Source: Gammaproteobacteria bacterium (GTDB lineage: Bacteria; Pseudomonadota; Gammaproteobacteria; Pseudomonadales; Pseudomonadaceae). Taken from it: a stretch of 5,575 nucleotides of DNA. The stretch is from the NCBI GenBank assembly GCA_012800475.1, contig JAAZJF010000076.1, positions 1 through 5,575 of the forward strand, in the 5' to 3' direction. This document shows positions 1-5,575 of this stretch, in pieces. The notes under the pieces were generated by a model. It had not been told where the DNA came from, searched no databases, and saw only the letters and a list, made by a program, of their open reading frames with translations. A program made the position numbers and the translations under genes. Each line of letters begins with the position of its first letter. The stretch's first letter is position 1.

Positions 1-1010
1 GTATCCATCAATGACTTATCAAATGGACGACCAGCCACCGCATCATCAATGGCTTTGCGATAGACCTGCGCGGTACGGGCGACATAGTAATGCGACTTGG
101 TACGGCCTTCGATTTTCAATGAATGCAAGCCCATCTGCACCATGCGCTCGACGTGTTGCACGGCACGTAAATCTTTCGAGTTCATAATATAAGTGCCGTG
201 CTCATCTTCTGAGACAGACATATATTCACCCGGACGACCGGCTTCCTCTAAGAGAAAAACCTCATCGGTCGGTGCGCCAACACCAAGGATAGGTTCAGCA
301 GCTTGCATCAGTGCAGGATCAGCCTGTTGCACGGCGGCAATGGGTTCGTACTTGTGGACAATATCACCCAGTTCATTTTCTTTGCCTTCGTGGGTTTTAT
401 ACTCCCAGCGACACGCATTGGTGCAGGTACCTTGGTTCGGGTCACGCTTGTTGATGTAGCCTGACAGCAGGCAACGGCCGGAGTAGGCCATGCATAATGC
501 ACCATGCACAAAGACTTCCAGTTCCATTTCCGGAACTTCCTGGCGAATTTGCTCAATTTCATCCAGTGACAGCTCGCGGGATAAAATGGCGCGGGTCAAA
601 CCTTGCTTATGCCAAAACTTTACGCTGGCGTAGTTGACGGCGTTGGCTTGCACTGACAGGTGGATATTCATCTGTGGGAAATGTTCACGCACCATCATGA
701 TTAGACCCGGGTCGGACATAATCAGCGCATCAGGGCCCATCGCCACCACAGGTTCTAAATCTTTAATAAAAGTTTTGAGTTTGGCGTTATGCGGGGAAAT
801 ATTCACCACCACATAAAACTTTTTACCCAGCGCGTGGGCTTCATTAATACCAATAGCCAGGTTGGCATGGTCAAACTCATTGTTACGTACGCGCAAGCTG
901 TAGCGTGGCTGGCCGGCATAGACAGCATCTGCGCCGTAAGCAAAGGCGTAACGCATGTTTTTTAGGGTGCCAGCAGGTGACAACAGCTCAGGACGAAAAG
1001 GGGTCGACAT
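1..1010 (-). CDS. trhP: tRNA 5-hydroxyuridine synthesis protein TrhP (YegQ), U32 peptidase family, 3' end missing
   Basis: Reading the minus strand from the ATG at 1010-1008 gives 336 uninterrupted codons to the window edge, against about 450 residues for full-length YegQ, so roughly the last quarter is missing. The protein opens MSTPFRPELLSPAG, the usual U32 start. Residues 165-183 (E-x-F-x2-G-A-L-C-x4-G-x-C-x2-S) carry the U32 family signature with C173 and C180, followed by C196 and C200; such cysteines hold an Fe-S cluster in this family. Known role: prephenate-dependent hydroxylation of wobble U34 in certain tRNAs, in the cytoplasm. Despite the family name it is not thought to be a protease in this branch. 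No strong Shine-Dalgarno is seen; the family-typical N-terminus fixes the start. A possible -10 (TAGAAT on the minus strand, plus-strand 1044-1049) lies about 34 bases upstream without a convincing -35. The gene is divergent from the acetylation operon and probably unrelated to it. Substrate-branch assignment is by recalled similarity. Confidence 0.93.
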   Translation of the reverse strand, partial: MSTPFRPELLSPAGTLKNMRYAFAYGADAVYAGQPRYSLRVRNNEFDHANLAIGINEAHALGKKFYVVVNISPHNAKLKTFIKDLEPVVAMGPDALIMSDPGLIMMVREHFPQMNIHLSVQANAVNYASVKFWHKQGLTRAILSRELSLDEIEQIRQEVPEMELEVFVHGALCMAYSGRCLLSGYINKRDPNQGTCTNACRWEYKTHEGKENELGDIVHKYEPIAAVQQADPALMQAAEPILGVGAPTDEVFLLEEAGRPGEYMSVSEDEHGTYIMNSKDLRAVQHVERMVQMGLHSLKIEGRTKSHYYVARTAQVYRKAIDDAVAGRPFDKSLMD

Positions 1011-1062
1011 AGCAGAACTCAAGAAAAATAAAAATACTTCACTATTCTATCAGCCATTGCCC

Positions 1063-1112
1063 ACCCAAGCGTAGTGCTTGGAGCAATTATTAACCCAGTG
1101 GCGCGCTTGGGT
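1063..1112. repeat. Inverted-repeat cluster upstream of trhP, possible operator
   Basis: ACCCAAGCG at 1063-1071 is perfectly complementary (9 bp) to CGCTTGGGT at 1104-1112, with 32 bases between. A third copy, GCTTGG at 1076-1081, forms a competing 6-bp hairpin with CCAAGC at 1065-1070 (loop GTAGT). The three half-sites lie just upstream of the -10-like TAGAAT of trhP (1044-1049, minus strand), a position suitable for a transcription-factor binding site. No T-tract follows on either strand, so an intrinsic terminator is unlikely. Function is inferred from position and symmetry only. Confidence 0.4.
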
Positions 1113-1208
1113 ATACGCGTTACTGCATTTTTATGATGGTGTTTTACGCTTGATTTCTTGTGCGGTAACAGCGTCTTTTGGCATTTGATAGTGCATCATA
1201 TACAGCGC

Positions 1209-1236
1209 ATTGTACTGTTAAATATTTGTATATAAA
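1209..1236 (+). promoter_or_regulatory. Candidate sigma70-type promoter for the patA operon
   Basis: ATTGTA at 1209-1214 (or TTGTAC at 1210-1215) stands 16 (or 15) bases before TATAAA at 1231-1236, inside the most AT-rich part of the divergent region. The -10 is good, the -35 mediocre. If used, it would give a leader of about 310 bases before patA, which is long. AT-rich DNA produces such matches by chance, so this is only a candidate. Confidence 0.22.
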
Positions 1237-1299
1237 TCAAAGGTATACATCTAAATATATATGGATTAGTCATATCAAAATAGACATATTTCATACAGG

Positions 1300-1310
1300 G
1301 TGTTAAACAC
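1300..1310. repeat. Short dyad GTGTT-A-AACAC, possible regulator site
   Basis: Two perfect 5-base arms surround one central base, about 65 bases downstream of the best -10-like hexamer and 250 bases before patA. Small dyads of this kind can be repressor or activator sites. It is short enough to occur by chance and I do not recognise it as the site of a named regulator. Confidence 0.2.
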
Positions 1311-1478
1311 TTTAACTCGTCATTCAGCTGGGGTAGGCTAGCCCACTCTTCAATTTCATATAGCTCACAGAGAACGGAATCTTGATAAATACAAAAGGTG
1401 CTTTAGCAGGACGACTTCCTAGCTTTGAATGGGCGCAGGTTGCAGTCGCTAAAAGATGTGAAATCTGTTGTCAAACTG

Positions 1479-1541
1479 ACTCAAAAAATCTAAGCAGAAG
1501 CTACCAGTCTAAAGGCTTAGGTGCTTGCATCTGTTTTGAGT
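1479..1541 (+). other. Nested inverted repeat in the patA leader
   Basis: ACTCAAAA (1479-1486) is complementary to TTTTGAGT (1534-1541). Nested inside, CTAAGC (1490-1495) is complementary to GCTTAG (1515-1520), leaving a 19-base loop and an asymmetric internal loop (3 versus 13 bases). In mRNA this could fold 16 bases before the patA start codon and bury the GAG at 1538-1540, the nearest Shine-Dalgarno-like bases. The outer stem is AT-rich and weak. Two nested pairs in the right order are suggestive, not conclusive. Confidence 0.3.
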
Positions 1542-1557
1542 TAATTATGATCGTTAT

Positions 1558-2973
1558 ATGAATTTTCTATCTTTTGAATTTGTTGCGTTTTTCATCGCCT
1601 TTTTGCTGATTTATTGGCTGCCTTTTAATGCACTGGCGGTGCGTAATGTGATGCTGATTGTTGCCAGTTATGCTTTTGTAGCCGTATTTAATCTGCAGTT
1701 TGCTTATGTGTTACTAGGCTATAGCCTTTTTATATATGTATTAGCCAATCATGCGGATCGGTTTTTGCGCCCTCGGCAAATTTATATGTTGTTGGCCGTT
1801 GGCATTGTGAGCTTATTTGTACTGTTTAAATACTATGCTTTTTTTCAAGAGACGATACAAACTGCTTTACTTGCCATGGGCTTGCAAGTTGATTTACCTA
1901 TTTTGAGCCTGTTACTGCCCATAGGCTTATCGTATTACAGTTTTCACTCGGTTAGTTATGTGCAGTCTGTGCAGCGGCAAGACTTACCCAAAGCACCGTT
2001 TAACCAAGTGTTGCTGTATTTATGTTTTTTCCCAAGTATTGTCGCCGGTCCCATCAATAATGCCCGCCACTTTATGCCGCAAATTCAAAATCAGCAACGG
2101 TGCTTGCTCGAGCCCAAGCGTGCATTTTTTTTGTTGACATTAGCGCTGTTAAAGCTGTTTTTATTCAGTGCTTGGTTGGCTGAGAATTGGGTGGATCCGG
2201 TGTTTGCTGATCCTGGTGGGCATAGCCCAGAGCAAAATATGCTGGCGGTATATGCCTATGCTTGGGTGATTTATTTTAATTTTTCAGGCTATACCGACTT
2301 AGTGACGGGCTTTGCTTTGTTTTTAGGCTTTCGCCTGCCAGTCAACTTTAATGCGCCTTACCTTGCATTGCATTTAAAAGAGTTTTGGACTCGTTGGCAT
2401 ATCTCTTTATCGAGCTTTATTCGTGATTATGTCTACATCCCTTTAGGTGGCGGGCGTCAAGGCTGGGGCAGAACGCAGGTGAATGTGTTGCTGGCTATGG
2501 TGATTTCTGGGTTGTGGCATGGCGCGGCGCTTACTTTTGTGATTTGGGGTGCTTTGCATGGGCTGGGTGTGATTGCCCTCAATTTAAAGCAGCGTTTATG
2601 GCCTGTGCGCGTCAGCCAGCGGCCGCTGTTAGGCTATGTGCATAAGCAAACTGCACGCTTACTGTGCTTTAACTTTGTCTGTTTAGCTTGGGTTTTTTTT
2701 CGCAGTGACAGTCTTGAGAAAGCTATATGGATGTTGCACAGCATCAGCACTGTGCAGTTGCACGTGTTGCTGGCGCAGTACAAGTATGAAGTGTTAGCGC
2801 TGCTGTTACTATTTTTAAGTTATCCGTGGCTGGTGCGTATGACTGAGCGCTTACAGGCTAAAAGTGAGCAAGTGCAGTGGTGGTATTACCCTGTTGTGCT
2901 GGCAGCTGTACTGAGCCTTGCGTTAAGTCTTGCGCCAGATGGAATGCCAAACTTTATTTACGCGAGTTTTTAA
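1558..2973 (+). CDS. patA: PatA-like MBOAT-family O-acetyltransferase (peptidoglycan O-acetylation)
   Basis: A 471-residue polytopic inner-membrane protein of the AlgI/DltB/PatA branch of the MBOAT family, typical in length. Hydrophobic segments fill roughly residues 5-65, 75-95, 113-140, 150-168, 188-207, 228-260, 308-340, 366-382, 410-425 and 443-460. Family landmarks: LLPIGLSYYSFHSVSY (119-134), FFP..VAGPI (157-166), FSGYTD (242-247), W-T-R-W-H-I-S ending near H281, RDY..IPLGG (289-298), and GLWHGAALTF with H321, the position of the essential AlgI histidine. C-terminal WVFFR and FIYASF also fit. Expected role: moving acetyl groups from a cytoplasmic donor across the membrane to PatB. Start: MNFLSFEF is family-typical, and the upstream frame hits a stop at 1537-1539 with no other usable start. 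No good ribosome site precedes the ATG. The next gene follows after 3 bases. AlgI-like alginate or other polysaccharide acetylation is the alternative; the neighbours favour peptidoglycan. Confidence 0.88.
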   Translation: MNFLSFEFVAFFIAFLLIYWLPFNALAVRNVMLIVASYAFVAVFNLQFAYVLLGYSLFIYVLANHADRFLRPRQIYMLLAVGIVSLFVLFKYYAFFQETIQTALLAMGLQVDLPILSLLLPIGLSYYSFHSVSYVQSVQRQDLPKAPFNQVLLYLCFFPSIVAGPINNARHFMPQIQNQQRCLLEPKRAFFLLTLALLKLFLFSAWLAENWVDPVFADPGGHSPEQNMLAVYAYAWVIYFNFSGYTDLVTGFALFLGFRLPVNFNAPYLALHLKEFWTRWHISLSSFIRDYVYIPLGGGRQGWGRTQVNVLLAMVISGLWHGAALTFVIWGALHGLGVIALNLKQRLWPVRVSQRPLLGYVHKQTARLLCFNFVCLAWVFFRSDSLEKAIWMLHSISTVQLHVLLAQYKYEVLALLLLFLSYPWLVRMTERLQAKSEQVQWWYYPVVLAAVLSLALSLAPDGMPNFIYASF

Positions 2974-2976
2974 ACG

Positions 2977-4140
2977 ATGGATAACCTCAATCGACTCTTA
3001 CTCAGTTGTTACGTTTTGTTTTGTACAGGAGCGCTGTTGGTGTGGATGCACCAAGATTCTTTAGAGTCATTTTGGCAGCAAAGTTATCATCGCCCGCCAC
3101 CTTGGCAAGCCTGGCAGGATATCGCTCTATGGCAGGCTGGGGCTCGTGTACATACAGCGACTGCTAAAGGATGGGAGAGTTTTTGGGCGGAAATAAGTCG
3201 CCAAGATGAGCGCGCTATACCTGCACCTGTATTAGCACCTAGCCAAACAGAGACACTACAGGTTGCAGATATCGATCTCGATATAATGGTGGAGCAGGCT
3301 GCGCAGGTCGCCACAGTATTATCAACGATTAATGCAGCAGCCATATTGGCGGATTGCCAGTGTTCACCAAGCGTTTGGTCTATGCAGACGCAGTCTTTGG
3401 TCGTTGAACAGCAGTCTATGGCCGTAGCCACGGCACCGGCGCAATTTAAACGCTATGCAACCATCAGTTCAGGGCAGCGTGTTTTTTTTGCTGGAGACTC
3501 AATGATGCAGGGGGTCGCACCTCATCTTGCTGTACGTTTGCGGCGTGAGTATGGTCTGGCAAGTTTAGATTTGAGCCGACAAAGCACAGGCTTGGCCTAT
3601 CCCAAGTCGTTTAATTGGCCAGCTACTATTGCGCAAACATTGGCAGACAATCCAGATATTAAATTAATGGCTATATTCTTAGGGCCCAATGATCCTTGGG
3701 ATATGCCATCGGGGCAAGGTGGGCAATATCTGCGTTACGCTAGTCCAGATTGGGAGTCGCTGTACCGCAGTCGCATTCGCACTATTATCCATACAGCACA
3801 GCATCATAATGTCGATATTATTTGGGTCGGCTCACCTAATATGCGGCGCGCTAAGTTGTCCTCTCAGGTGAATTATCTCAATGATTTGTATCGCTCTGAG
3901 GTGTTACAGGCTGGTGAGGTGTTTTTATCCAGTAATCAGGTGTTTCAGTATACCGATACCACCTATTCTGACTATATGGGGGATGGTAGTGTGCCGCAAA
4001 AAATGCGCTCCGGTGATGGCATACACTTTACTCCAACAGGGCAGCGTACCTTGGCTGATGCGCTATTTGACCTTATTATATTTACGCCAGAGAAACAGAC
4101 TGACCATGAAACACAACTTGCCACCCATGCCCTTAATTGA
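2977..4140 (+). CDS. patB: PatB-like membrane-anchored SGNH peptidoglycan O-acetyltransferase
   Basis: 387 residues. One hydrophobic segment (about 6-24) should anchor it in the inner membrane with the rest periplasmic. Residues about 60-155 form a low-complexity linker rich in Ala, Gln and Val with a C-x-C at C127/C129. The SGNH domain follows: GDSMMQG with S175 (block I), QSTGLAYP..FNWP (202-215), GPND with N238 (block III), and GDGIHFTPTGQ with D347 and H350 (block V). The motifs are of DUF459/PatB type. I recall the Neisseria gonorrhoeae PatB triad as S133/D302/H305; the spacing here (172, then 3) agrees, with the extra length upstream of the domain. Expected role: transferring acetyl from PatA to the muramic acid C-6 hydroxyl, with some esterase activity. 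The ATG is 3 bases after the patA stop with only a weak GAG 10 bases upstream, so translation is probably coupled. Gonococcal PatB is shorter (about 330 residues), so the linker is an extension. Confidence 0.85.
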   Translation: MDNLNRLLLSCYVLFCTGALLVWMHQDSLESFWQQSYHRPPPWQAWQDIALWQAGARVHTATAKGWESFWAEISRQDERAIPAPVLAPSQTETLQVADIDLDIMVEQAAQVATVLSTINAAAILADCQCSPSVWSMQTQSLVVEQQSMAVATAPAQFKRYATISSGQRVFFAGDSMMQGVAPHLAVRLRREYGLASLDLSRQSTGLAYPKSFNWPATIAQTLADNPDIKLMAIFLGPNDPWDMPSGQGGQYLRYASPDWESLYRSRIRTIIHTAQHHNVDIIWVGSPNMRRAKLSSQVNYLNDLYRSEVLQAGEVFLSSNQVFQYTDTTYSDYMGDGSVPQKMRSGDGIHFTPTGQRTLADALFDLIIFTPEKQTDHETQLATHALN

Positions 4141-5395
4141 AGCATTAGCGTGCCGTCCACAATCGCGTATAAAACATGCTTTTGTTACCTGGGGTACTGT
4201 ATTAACAACGCTTTTTTTAGTTAGTTGCAGCAAGCCACCAGTAGACAGTGCTGAGCCTGCAGCGCTGCCTGAAGTCGATACATACAGTAGTGGAAACTTG
4301 ACTGATTTTGGTGAGCTGCGCCTGAACGCTGTGGCTGCGAAAATGTTGAGTGGTCAGTACACCAGCCATGTTATCCAGTTGGGTGACTCGCACACGGCCG
4401 CGGATTTTTTTACTGGGGCGTTGCGTACTGCGCTGCAAGAACGCTATGGCGATGCAGGTCCGGGCTGGGTACCGCCTGCATGGATTCGTGGTCAACGCAG
4501 CGCCGCACTGAAGCTTTTTGAAGTTGCAGCTGATCAATGGCAATTAACCAGCAGTCGCTTGGAGCAGCACGCTAACTTTCCGCCCGGTGGTTTTGTATTG
4601 GAACCTTTGCGCCAAGGTAGTCGTCTGCAGTTGGCGCAATATGCGTCGGATAAACAGATTTTTAATGTGCGCGCTTTGTACTCCAGCCCTATTCCAGCGC
4701 CTGTACGTCTCAACGGCCAGTTTGTGAGTTGGCCAGTCAGTAGTTGGAATCGTTGGCAATGGTCGGCGGCACAGCAAGTTCAGTTGCCCTTAGAGCTAGA
4801 AGTATTGACTAAAGGTTACCCGCAGCTCGGAGGGTGGCTATTGGATAATGGTCAGTCGGGTGTGCTACTTAGTAGTTTAGGTATGAATGGGGCCACTATT
4901 GAGATGCTGGATAAATGGGGTGAGCATTGGCAGGCTCCCTTACACAGTTTGCAGCCGGATTTGATACTGCTGTCTTATGGTACTAACGAAGCCTTCAACG
5001 ATGCGTTGGACACTCCCGCTTATTACGCTAATTTAACCCGGCAGATCCAACAGTTACGCTTGAAGCAGCCTCAGGCAGCGGTGTTAATCATCGGTGCTCC
5101 GGATGTGATTAAGCATGCGCATGCCAGTAGCTGCCAAGCACAGCGCCCGCTGCAATTGAATCAAGTGCAGCGTATTCAGCGCAAGGTGGCGCGTGAGCAA
5201 CATACCTTGTTTTGGGATTGGCAAGCCTTGATGGGCGGTGCCTGCAGCTTCTCAGCTTGGCAGGCACAAGGGTTGGCTCAAAAAGATGGAGTGCATTTTA
5301 CTGCAGAGGGTTACACTGTCAGTGCCGATGGGCTTTTTCAGGATTTAAAACAGCAACTCGAATCGCTCAAGCTGCCCGTGTTGCACAACCTTTAA
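4106..5395 (+). CDS. ape1: Ape1-like peptidoglycan O-acetylesterase, SGNH-family lipoprotein
   Basis: 429 residues from the ATG at 4106, which overlaps the patB end by 35 bases. The frame stays open back to an ATG at 3881, but the extra part lies within patB and looks spurious. The N-terminus is basic (R17, R21, K23), then hydrophobic (24-40), ending in lipobox LVSC with C41. Ser at +2 predicts outer-membrane sorting. SGNH blocks: QLGDSHTAADFF with S95, GTNE with N294, and DGVHFTAEGY with D394 and H397. The roughly 190 residues between blocks I and III probably contain an inserted beta-rich module like the CBM35-like domain of meningococcal Ape1. I recall the gonococcal Ape1 triad as S80/D366/H369, a matching layout. 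Expected role: removing C-6 acetyl groups from muramic acid so lytic transglycosylases can cleave. M8 (4127) is an alternative start; neither ATG has a strong ribosome site. A different carbohydrate esterase of the same fold is the main alternative. Confidence 0.8.
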   Translation: MKHNLPPMPLIEALACRPQSRIKHAFVTWGTVLTTLFLVSCSKPPVDSAEPAALPEVDTYSSGNLTDFGELRLNAVAAKMLSGQYTSHVIQLGDSHTAADFFTGALRTALQERYGDAGPGWVPPAWIRGQRSAALKLFEVAADQWQLTSSRLEQHANFPPGGFVLEPLRQGSRLQLAQYASDKQIFNVRALYSSPIPAPVRLNGQFVSWPVSSWNRWQWSAAQQVQLPLELEVLTKGYPQLGGWLLDNGQSGVLLSSLGMNGATIEMLDKWGEHWQAPLHSLQPDLILLSYGTNEAFNDALDTPAYYANLTRQIQQLRLKQPQAAVLIIGAPDVIKHAHASSCQAQRPLQLNQVQRIQRKVAREQHTLFWDWQALMGGACSFSAWQAQGLAQKDGVHFTAEGYTVSADGLFQDLKQQLESLKLPVLHNL

Positions 5396-5423
5396 TGTCT
5401 CATTCATAGATGGGGAGCGTTCA

Positions 5424-5477
5424 AGTCGCTTCAGTCTGGGTCAGCGACTATGGCCGCTGCCGCAGTTTGGGTGGCAG
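5424..5477. terminator. Two small hairpins between convergent genes, possible bidirectional terminator
   Basis: AGTCGCT (5424-5430) pairs perfectly with AGCGACT (5443-5449) across a 12-base loop. Then CTGCC (5457-5461) pairs with GGCAG (5473-5477) across 11 bases. They occupy the 84-base gap between the ape1 stop and the stop of the convergent gene, where a terminator for both is expected. Neither is followed by a run of T on either strand, so classic intrinsic termination is not well supported. Confidence 0.33.
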
Positions 5478-5479
5478 GA

Positions 5480-5575
5480 CTAGACCACGCTACCAGCAGC
5501 ATGGCCACTGGCCCAAGCCCACTGAAAGTTAAACCCACCTAGATGCCCACTAACATCCAGCACTTCACCGATAAA
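5480..5575 (-). CDS. C-terminal end of an HI0933/YhiN-like FAD-dependent oxidoreductase (partial)
   Basis: On the minus strand, from the window edge to the TAG at 5482-5480, one frame gives 31 codons. They begin FIGEVLDVSGHLGGFNFQWA and end SGHAAGSVV. This is the characteristic C-terminus of the HI0933 (YhiN/BaiN-like) flavoproteins: G-E-x-L-D-V-x-G-x-L-G-G-x-N-x-Q-x-A closes the FAD-binding site. Members are soluble Rossmann-fold flavoproteins of mostly unknown physiological role. The bulk of the gene lies beyond the right edge. It is convergent with ape1 and probably a separate unit. Family assignment is confident despite the short length because the motif is distinctive; function is open. 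Confidence 0.8.
   Translation of the reverse strand, partial: FIGEVLDVSGHLGGFNFQWAWASGHAAGSVV

Larger units (their letters stand above)
1011..1557. other. AT-rich divergent intergenic region between trhP and patA
   Basis: This 547-base stretch separates two divergent transcription units and should hold promoters for both. I see no convincing protein gene: the only open stretch of note is a 59-codon frame from a TTG at 1382 that ends on the patA start codon (see findings). The part from about 1200 to 1310 is especially AT-rich. It contains a three-copy CCAAGC/GCTTGG cluster (1063-1112), a promoter-like pair (1209-1236), an 11-base near-palindrome (1300-1310), the 8-base palindrome GGCTAGCC (1336-1343), and a nested inverted repeat just before patA (1479-1541). 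No tRNA, transposase remnant or recognisable riboswitch was found by eye. Confidence 0.8.

Noticed and set aside
193..816. Short open frames at 193-459 and 634-816 (+) and 308-562 (-)
   Set aside because: They overlap trhP, whose minus-strand frame is open for 336 codons with a family signature and conserved cysteines; these are out-of-frame shadows.
1179..1195. Sigma54-like promoter TGGCA...GTGCA
   Set aside because: There are 11 bases between the GG and GC dinucleotides, whereas sigma54 promoters need 10; the remaining match is weak.
1336..1343. Palindrome GGCTAGCC
   Set aside because: Only 8 bases with no flanking extension or second copy; expected by chance at this scale.
1468..1494. 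Promoter-like TTGTCA with TCTAAG 15 bases downstream
   Set aside because: The -35 is good but the -10 matches only 4 of 6 and the spacing is short; it also overlaps the possible leader structure.
3881..4105. N-terminal 75-codon extension of the ape1 frame back to an ATG at 3881
   Set aside because: It lies entirely inside patB in another frame, has no family resemblance, and would place the lipoprotein signal sequence in the middle of the protein.
3087..4777. Minus-strand frames opposite patB and ape1 (3087-3431, 3972-4160, 4217-4543, 4544-4777)
   Set aside because: They lie antisense to genes with clear catalytic motifs and their translations show no recognisable domain or plausible start context.
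5212..5409. 65-residue plus-strand frame at the ape1 end
   Set aside because: Out-of-frame shadow over the block V region of ape1, with no ribosome site or recognisable feature.
1..5575. CRISPR array, tRNA or rRNA gene, IS ends, phage attachment site
   Set aside because: No regularly spaced repeats, cloverleaf, transposase fragment or terminal repeats were found by eye.

Overview
The window looks like chromosomal DNA of a moderate-GC gammaproteobacterium, most likely a member or relative of the Pseudomonadaceae. This rests mainly on the partial tRNA-hydroxylation gene at the left edge, whose protein I recall as very close to Pseudomonas YegQ/TrhP. The genus cannot be fixed without a search.

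Layout: (1) 1-1010, minus strand: 5' part (336 codons) of a U32 peptidase-family gene, trhP/yegQ, running off the left edge. (2) 1011-1557: a 547-base AT-rich divergent intergenic region with inverted repeats, weak promoter-like sequences and a possible structured leader. (3) 1558-5395, plus strand: a tight three-gene operon of an AlgI-like MBOAT membrane acyltransferase, a membrane-anchored SGNH protein with PatB/DUF459-type motifs, and an SGNH lipoprotein. The spacing is 3 bases and then a 35-base overlap. (4) 5396-5479: a short convergent intergenic stretch with two small hairpins. (5) 5480-5575, minus strand: the last 31 codons of an HI0933/YhiN-like flavoprotein, running off the right edge.

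Gene order, topology and catalytic motifs of the central operon match the peptidoglycan O-acetylation cluster of Neisseria (patA/pacA, patB/pacB, ape1). In that model PatA moves acetyl groups across the inner membrane, PatB transfers them to the C-6 hydroxyl of N-acetylmuramic acid, and Ape1 removes them so that lytic transglycosylases can act. The pathway is described, so this is probably not a wholly new system. What deserves attention is its presence, apparently as an insert between two housekeeping genes, in a Pseudomonas-like background where it is not a standard trait. Also notable are the regulatory-looking upstream region, the poly-T tracts in all three genes, and the unusual N-terminal half of PatB.
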